Source: Ixodes scapularis
Lineage: Eukaryota > Arthropoda > Arachnida > Ixodida > Ixodidae
Assembly (NCBI RefSeq): GCF_016920785.2
Contig: NW_024609835.1
Span: 29,089,297-29,153,296, forward strand
Length of the DNA: 64,000 nt
Direction: 5' to 3'
This document shows positions 60,107-64,000 of this stretch, in pieces (positions within the stretch are counted from its first letter, which is position 1; each line of letters begins with the position of its first letter). Under the pieces are notes generated by a model. The model had not been told where the DNA came from. It saw only the letters and a list, made by a program, of their open reading frames with translations, and searched no databases. Both the position numbers and the translations under genes were made by a program.

Positions 60107-60417
60107 GGTATATTTAACATGCGTCATTTGATGTAATCTCATTCAGGGAGTATTCGTTGTCCGCCTGCCGAGCCTCTTTGTTGAGACATCGAACATTCGG
60201 ATAGATTCAGCCTTGGGAGTGAATATTGTGAGAGTCTATCGAATTTCTTATTGAGCATAAAAAAATAACGGGATTACTCGTGCGACGAAAATAAGTAATA
60301 TGCATGGGTCTCCACTACAAAGCGATGTAGTGAGGCAAGCCCTTGTAGTTGACTTGTATCAGAAGGATAGAGGAAAATAATTTGTATTATTAAAAAAAAA
60401 AAGAGAAGATACCTTAC

Positions 60418-60507
60418 CAAATCATCAACCAAGATCATCACTATATGGGGCTGCTTCGCGTGGCATTGTGAGACGGCCGTCAAAAGCAATAAGACGATCA
60501 ATATCAT
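60418..60507 (-). CDS. Arylsulfatase exon 1 (start, signal peptide)
   Basis: 30 codons from the ATG: hydrophobic signal MILIVLLLLTAVSQCHA, then KQPHIVMILVDDL with D28 D29, the first two metal-binding residues. Phase 0 donor GTAAGG. Start chosen because it gives the signal peptide and because copies B and C start at the same aligned ATG. Confidence 0.95.
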
Positions 60508-60640
60508 TCTGCAAAGAAAGAACCGACCACAACTGAGTGAAATTTACTTTCGCGCCAAGCGCACTCTATGAAACCGCGATGGAAATGTTTCTCGTTATAT
60601 TCGCGTACAATAGAAAAGAGGACACTTATGCAACTGGATG

Positions 60641-60651
60641 GTTTATATATT
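60641..60651 (-). promoter_or_regulatory. TATA box of arylsulfatase gene
   Basis: ATATATAAAC on the minus strand, about 135-145 bp upstream of the ATG. Matching TATA-like boxes lie upstream of copies B (10517) and C (3605). Confidence 0.55.
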
Positions 60652-60719
60652 CTAGTTAATCTGACGGTGTTACATCCGGCGATAATAAGAAGAATGACGG
60701 TAGCTGGAAATCCCAACTA

Positions 60720-62350
60720 CTCGTGATGTGTTACTATAGCCGACGTTCCTATAGGCGCACTTCTCCACGATAAACTGAAGACACCAATGGCTGGCCTTTA
60801 GCGAATCAGTCCAACCCACGAGGAGCATGATATTTATCGTGCTCCAGTAACCGTACAGGCACGGTGTGGGCGGTCTTCCAACTCTGAAACGGATCCATCG
60901 TTGCCGCGCTACATACCCCACTCTTCTGATAGGCTAGACAAATTTAAGGAAGACCAACCGTTGATGTTCCGGTTCTATCGCGGTGAACTATTTATTGAGT
61001 CCGGCAATTATTCGGGCCGAGGAGGAAATCAGCATATGTATGCACGGGCTTCTGCCTTTTGATTGCCTCAGGCTCTCGGTCGTATGGTTGTTTTAGCCAA
61101 TAAACACCTTTGAACCTTTGAACCTTTGGACAAGTTTCCCAGTTTTATTTTGAAATAAGAGTAATAATCGAAATACAAGTATTTCGCGCGGCAAAAAGAA
61201 GACTCGTTCTTTTCACTCACCCTGTTCGGAATATGGCCAGGCAAATCTGCAGTGAATTTGTTCGAAACCAAATTGCACTCCACCACCTGAAGGCGATGAT
61301 CTGTTTATCAACTGGCTCCGAAGGGAAACTTGTAACGGCCATTTATTTACACGCTCTCGCCAGTTGCGCGCATCCCTTCCACGCTATCGGATATTGCAGC
61401 TGCTAGGGGGAGTGACACCACGTGTTTTCGGCTGCCAACATCTGGGGGAAAGAGAAAAGGGAGCGTTGCTCGGTTCAGAGCAAACCATGATGATCCACGA
61501 AGGGGGAGGGAGTAAATGAGTGGCTGTAACTCTTTTATATTTTGCTTACTTTATTTCGCCCTTTATTGTGATGGTTTTGTAGCGCAAACTTATTTATTGT
61601 ATGTGGGTCGGGTTTCTGCGAGTGCTACTGTAGCTATGAGTAGCTACAGTCTTGCACCCAATATACAGAATGTTCCCCGCTTGTTTAGGAAAAAGAATTG
61701 TGTCGTCGAGGTTGTACGTATCAAAAGCTAGTCGCATCCGACGTTGCTTTACTTTATGTCACAAGATTTGGTCCATCGAATTTTATTCTTGTCATTCAAC
61801 CCCCCCGTCCCCCCCCTCCCCCCCCCCCAAGAAAGACAACGTCTGCATAAGAATTAAGGTGCAACCCCACCGTGCATGACGCTTTGGTGCTTTTTTGGCG
61901 GCTTATAACTTTCTTGCTATGTATATTACAATTATAAAGTTAGTGTCAAATTAAAGAGCTGTTTTTCAGCGATACTTTAATGTCTCGTTATTACGATTAT
62001 TTTTAGTTGTTAGTTATTTATTTAACTTTCCATAGACCACAGCCTGTAATATTGAAAAAACTATTTCTCGAGTTGTAACGTCCCATCCCCCACGATATTT
62101 TACGTGAGCGTTCGGTTGGATGCAATAAATTTAAAAATAAGCAACGAACTGTACAGATAATGTATATTTTAAAATAAAAAAATAAAGTTTAAAATGGTAG
62201 TTGTTTGGGATCTGAAGACAGTACAACCCGATCGACTGATGGTAGCGGTTTATCAGAATGAGAACATGGCGGGTTTTTTCCCACGCGTGCCCCGTTGCCC
62301 ACTTCTTCGTCGTCCCGTGTCCATTCTCCAACATCCTCCCACCCAACAAA
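60720..62350. other. Intergenic sequence between promoter and BEL element
   Basis: Contains a TTTGAACC tandem tail (61106-61130), probably the end of a short retroposon, and a C-run (61801-61829). No gene seen. Confidence 0.45.
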
Positions 62351-62351
62351 G

Positions 62352-64000
62352 TCAGGCCAACTGTTTTGCCGGAATTTCTAGACGGTAAAGAAGCTGGATG
62401 GGCCTTCTTATCTTCACGCCCCTTCCGAGTCGAATAGTGCAGGCACGGACTTTCCCATCTCGACCAGGGAAGGTCTTGTCGACGACGGCCAGATCCCAGA
62501 ATGTTCTTGGGCGACGGTCGTTCCTGAGGAGCACCACATCTCCCACTTGGATGCCGCTTGAGTCAGATGAGCCTACCGTGTGCGCAGATTGTAGCTCCAA
62601 AAGATATTCCTTCCGCCATCGGGACCAGAACACGTCTAGCAGAGCTTCACGTGTCTTCCACCGCCTGGATAATTCTTGTTGAGTGGACCGTTCCGCTTCA
62701 ACGGTTGTAGGAGGTAAAGACGTAAGCATTTCGCCGATTAGAAAGTGTGCAGGTGTTACCGCCGAATTCAGAAACCTCACTCAAACTACACTCAAACTGA
62801 AGGGCCCCTCCACTTCCTCGAGGAAGGCGCGAGGGCCGGCGCTGGCCAAACGCGAGGACGGATCCGCCGTCGCGATTGGCCAGCGCCGGCCCTCGCGCCT
62901 TCCTCGAGGAAGTGGAGGGGCCCTTCAGTTTGAGTGTAGTTTGAGTGAGGTTTCTAAATTCGGCGGTTAGAACCTCTTCATCGGCGGATGAAGTAATTTT
63001 CGTTAGAGGTCGCGAGTTAATTACCGCTTCCACTTCTATGAGCACGGTTAGCAGTTCATCATACCTCAGACAGCTTTGCTTCAACGTCTTCCGCAACGCT
63101 GTTTTGACAGATCTTATTAACCTCTCCCAGAAGCCGCCCCATCATGGGGCTCTTTCGGCTGAGAACTTCCAGTGTATCCTGTTGTGTCGTAAGTGTTCTA
63201 ATATGTCTTCCTCGGCGTTGAGCCTCCATATCAATTTCAAGTCCTTTGAAGCACGCTTCAACGTGCGTCCGTTGTCCGAGTAGATGGTTTTGCAGATACC
63301 TCTTCTAGCTGTGAATCGTCGGAACGCCGCCAAAAAATCTGGCGTCGTTAGACTGCATGTCAATTCCAGGTGGACTGACCTGGTTATTGCGCAAGTAAAT
63401 ATTACAATGTATGCTTTTTCTGCTCCTGTGGAGGAGCGGTGAAACAGTGGGCCTGCGAAATCAATGCCTACAACTGAAAATGGGTCCGATGGAGCAACTC
63501 GATCTTTAGGTAAGGGTGCATACGGTTCGCTTGCCGCTTTTACAGAGAACCGCTTGCAAATTAAACACCGATTAATTGACTTTTTGACCACTTGGCGTGC
63601 TCGCAGTATCCAGGATCGGTCTCGCAGTTGTGTTAACGTCTCTCTTACTCCAGCGTGTAGTATTCTTCGGTGTTCTCTGTTGATTAGTAACTTGTTGAAG
63701 GCATGATCGGAGGGTAGAATAATTGGGTGTTGTTCGTTTGGCTTCAAGTTGCTGTATTGCAGCCGTCTTCTGAGCCTGACGATATCTTGATCATCTTTAA
63801 ACGGTGCGAAGCTCCGTATTGTTGAATTCTCCATGAACTGCTTGCCAAACGCTTCTTGCTGTGTCTTTATAATCCAAAAGGTTTCAGCAGCTTCTAGTTT
63901 GACCGTTGACAGTGGTCCTGCTCTTCTGTCCAGATTCCTTAAGTTGAAGCAGAATCGAAGTATCCAGGACGTAATGCGAAGAACCCTCTGGAGGCAGTTA
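62352..64000 (-). pseudogene. BEL/Pao pol, integrase and C-terminal region
   Basis: Open from the right edge: NLRNLDRRAGPLSTVKLEAA, then ILPSDH-FNKLLINREHRR, LHAGVRETLTQLRDR-WILR (integrase zinc-binding segment), CLICKRFSV, GIDFAGPLFH and IYSDNGRTLKRA (D, D), ERAP then TGA where a Trp is expected, then WGGFWERLIRSVKTALRK. After a MITE insertion it continues TPAHFLIGEMLTSLPP and WRKEYLLELQSAH to the stop at 62352. Only one nonsense change and one insertion interrupt it. RT and protease would lie beyond the window. Confidence 0.9.
62759..62966. mobile_element. 208-bp near-palindromic MITE in BEL pol
   Basis: CCGCCGAATTCAGAAACCTC and the inverse form the ends. Arms are over 80 bp with few mismatches around a short GC-rich centre. 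TTA at 62756-62758 and 62967-62969. Removing it with one TTA restores the integrase C-terminal frame exactly (EVL-TPAHFLIG). PIF/Harbinger-type by duplication size. Confidence 0.92.

Larger units (their letters stand above)
19947..60507 (-). other. ARSB: Complete arylsulfatase B-type gene, nine coding exons
   Basis: Joining the nine exons listed separately gives one uninterrupted frame of about 530 codons, close to human ARSB (533). Introns measure about 10.7 kb, 836 bp, 8.4 kb, 83 bp, 9.3 kb, 490 bp, 6.2 kb and 3.0 kb, all GT-AG, with phases 0,1,0,0,0,1,1,0 that match at each junction. The product should hydrolyse sulfate esters of glycosaminoglycan-like substrates, entering the secretory pathway by its signal peptide. 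Expected catalytic residues are present: D28 D29, C67 and R71 in CTPSR, K121, H123, H207, D274 N275, K296. Several N-glycosylation sequons (NHT, NET, NKS, NRT, NAT) fit a secreted or lysosomal enzyme. Assignment within the ARSB/ARSI/ARSJ group is not resolved. Confidence 0.93.

Noticed and set aside
1..64000. A wholly new multi-gene system
   Set aside because: Beyond the arylsulfatase cluster, all coding signals fit known transposable-element families. Unassigned parts are non-coding repeats.

Overview
This is a eukaryotic, intron-rich and very repeat-dense window, most likely from a tick (Ixodida) or another chelicerate. The evidence is a typical animal gene with small coding exons and kilobase introns. 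Around it are Penelope-like, Ty3/gypsy, BEL/Pao and non-LTR retroelements, hAT, PIF/Harbinger and Tc1 DNA transposons, foldback MITEs, and tRNA-derived SINEs carrying the GCACGTTAAAGA motif that I associate with tick SINEs. The genus cannot be fixed from sequence alone. No prokaryotic genes, rRNA or CRISPR arrays were seen.

The one clear host gene lies on the minus strand and fills most of the window (60507 down to 19947). It is an arylsulfatase B-type enzyme of nine exons encoding about 530 residues. All eight introns have GT-AG ends and matching phases. All recognisable sulfatase catalytic residues are present, including the CTPSR formylglycine motif. Several exons (2, 4, 5, 9) are hard to see as ORFs but join perfectly in frame. 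Left of its 3' end, on the same strand, are remnants of two tandem paralogs. Copy B has exon 1 at 10407-10318 and a degenerate exon 2 at 4862-4703. Copy C has a first exon starting at 3511 that is interrupted by a 181-bp insertion. All three first exons have a TATA-like box 95-145 bp upstream of the ATG, so whole gene units including promoters were duplicated.

Layout. 0-11 kb: paralog remnants, a LINE (5.1-8.1 kb) split by a rearranged gypsy fragment, and foldbacks. 12.2-13.7 kb: degenerate Penelope-like element. 18-20 kb: microsatellite, MITE, SINE, last arylsulfatase exon. 20-23 kb: foldback repeats. 23.1-23.5 kb: exon 8. 24.2-29.1 kb: decayed plus-strand gypsy element with three nested insertions. 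29.7-30.6 kb: exons 7 and 6. 31.7-38.2 kb: minus-strand gypsy element with both LTRs, inside intron 5. 39.9-40.2 kb: exons 5 and 4. 41-49 kb: inverted-repeat elements, a Harbinger transposon, a Tc1 fragment and exon 3. 49.6 kb: exon 2 with the active site. 50.7-55.8 kb: a LINE whose 5' two-thirds is inverted. 59.1-60.1 kb: hAT element. 60.4 kb: exon 1 and promoter. 62.35-64.0 kb: BEL/Pao pol interrupted by a 208-bp MITE and running off the right edge.

Functionally, the host gene should make a secreted or lysosomal sulfatase acting on sulfated glycans. The rest is transposable-element history, much of it nested in its introns. Precise insertions with target-site duplications (TTA, 8-bp GGTATATT, 5-bp GATGT, 12-bp GAGAAATACATG) let that history be read directly.
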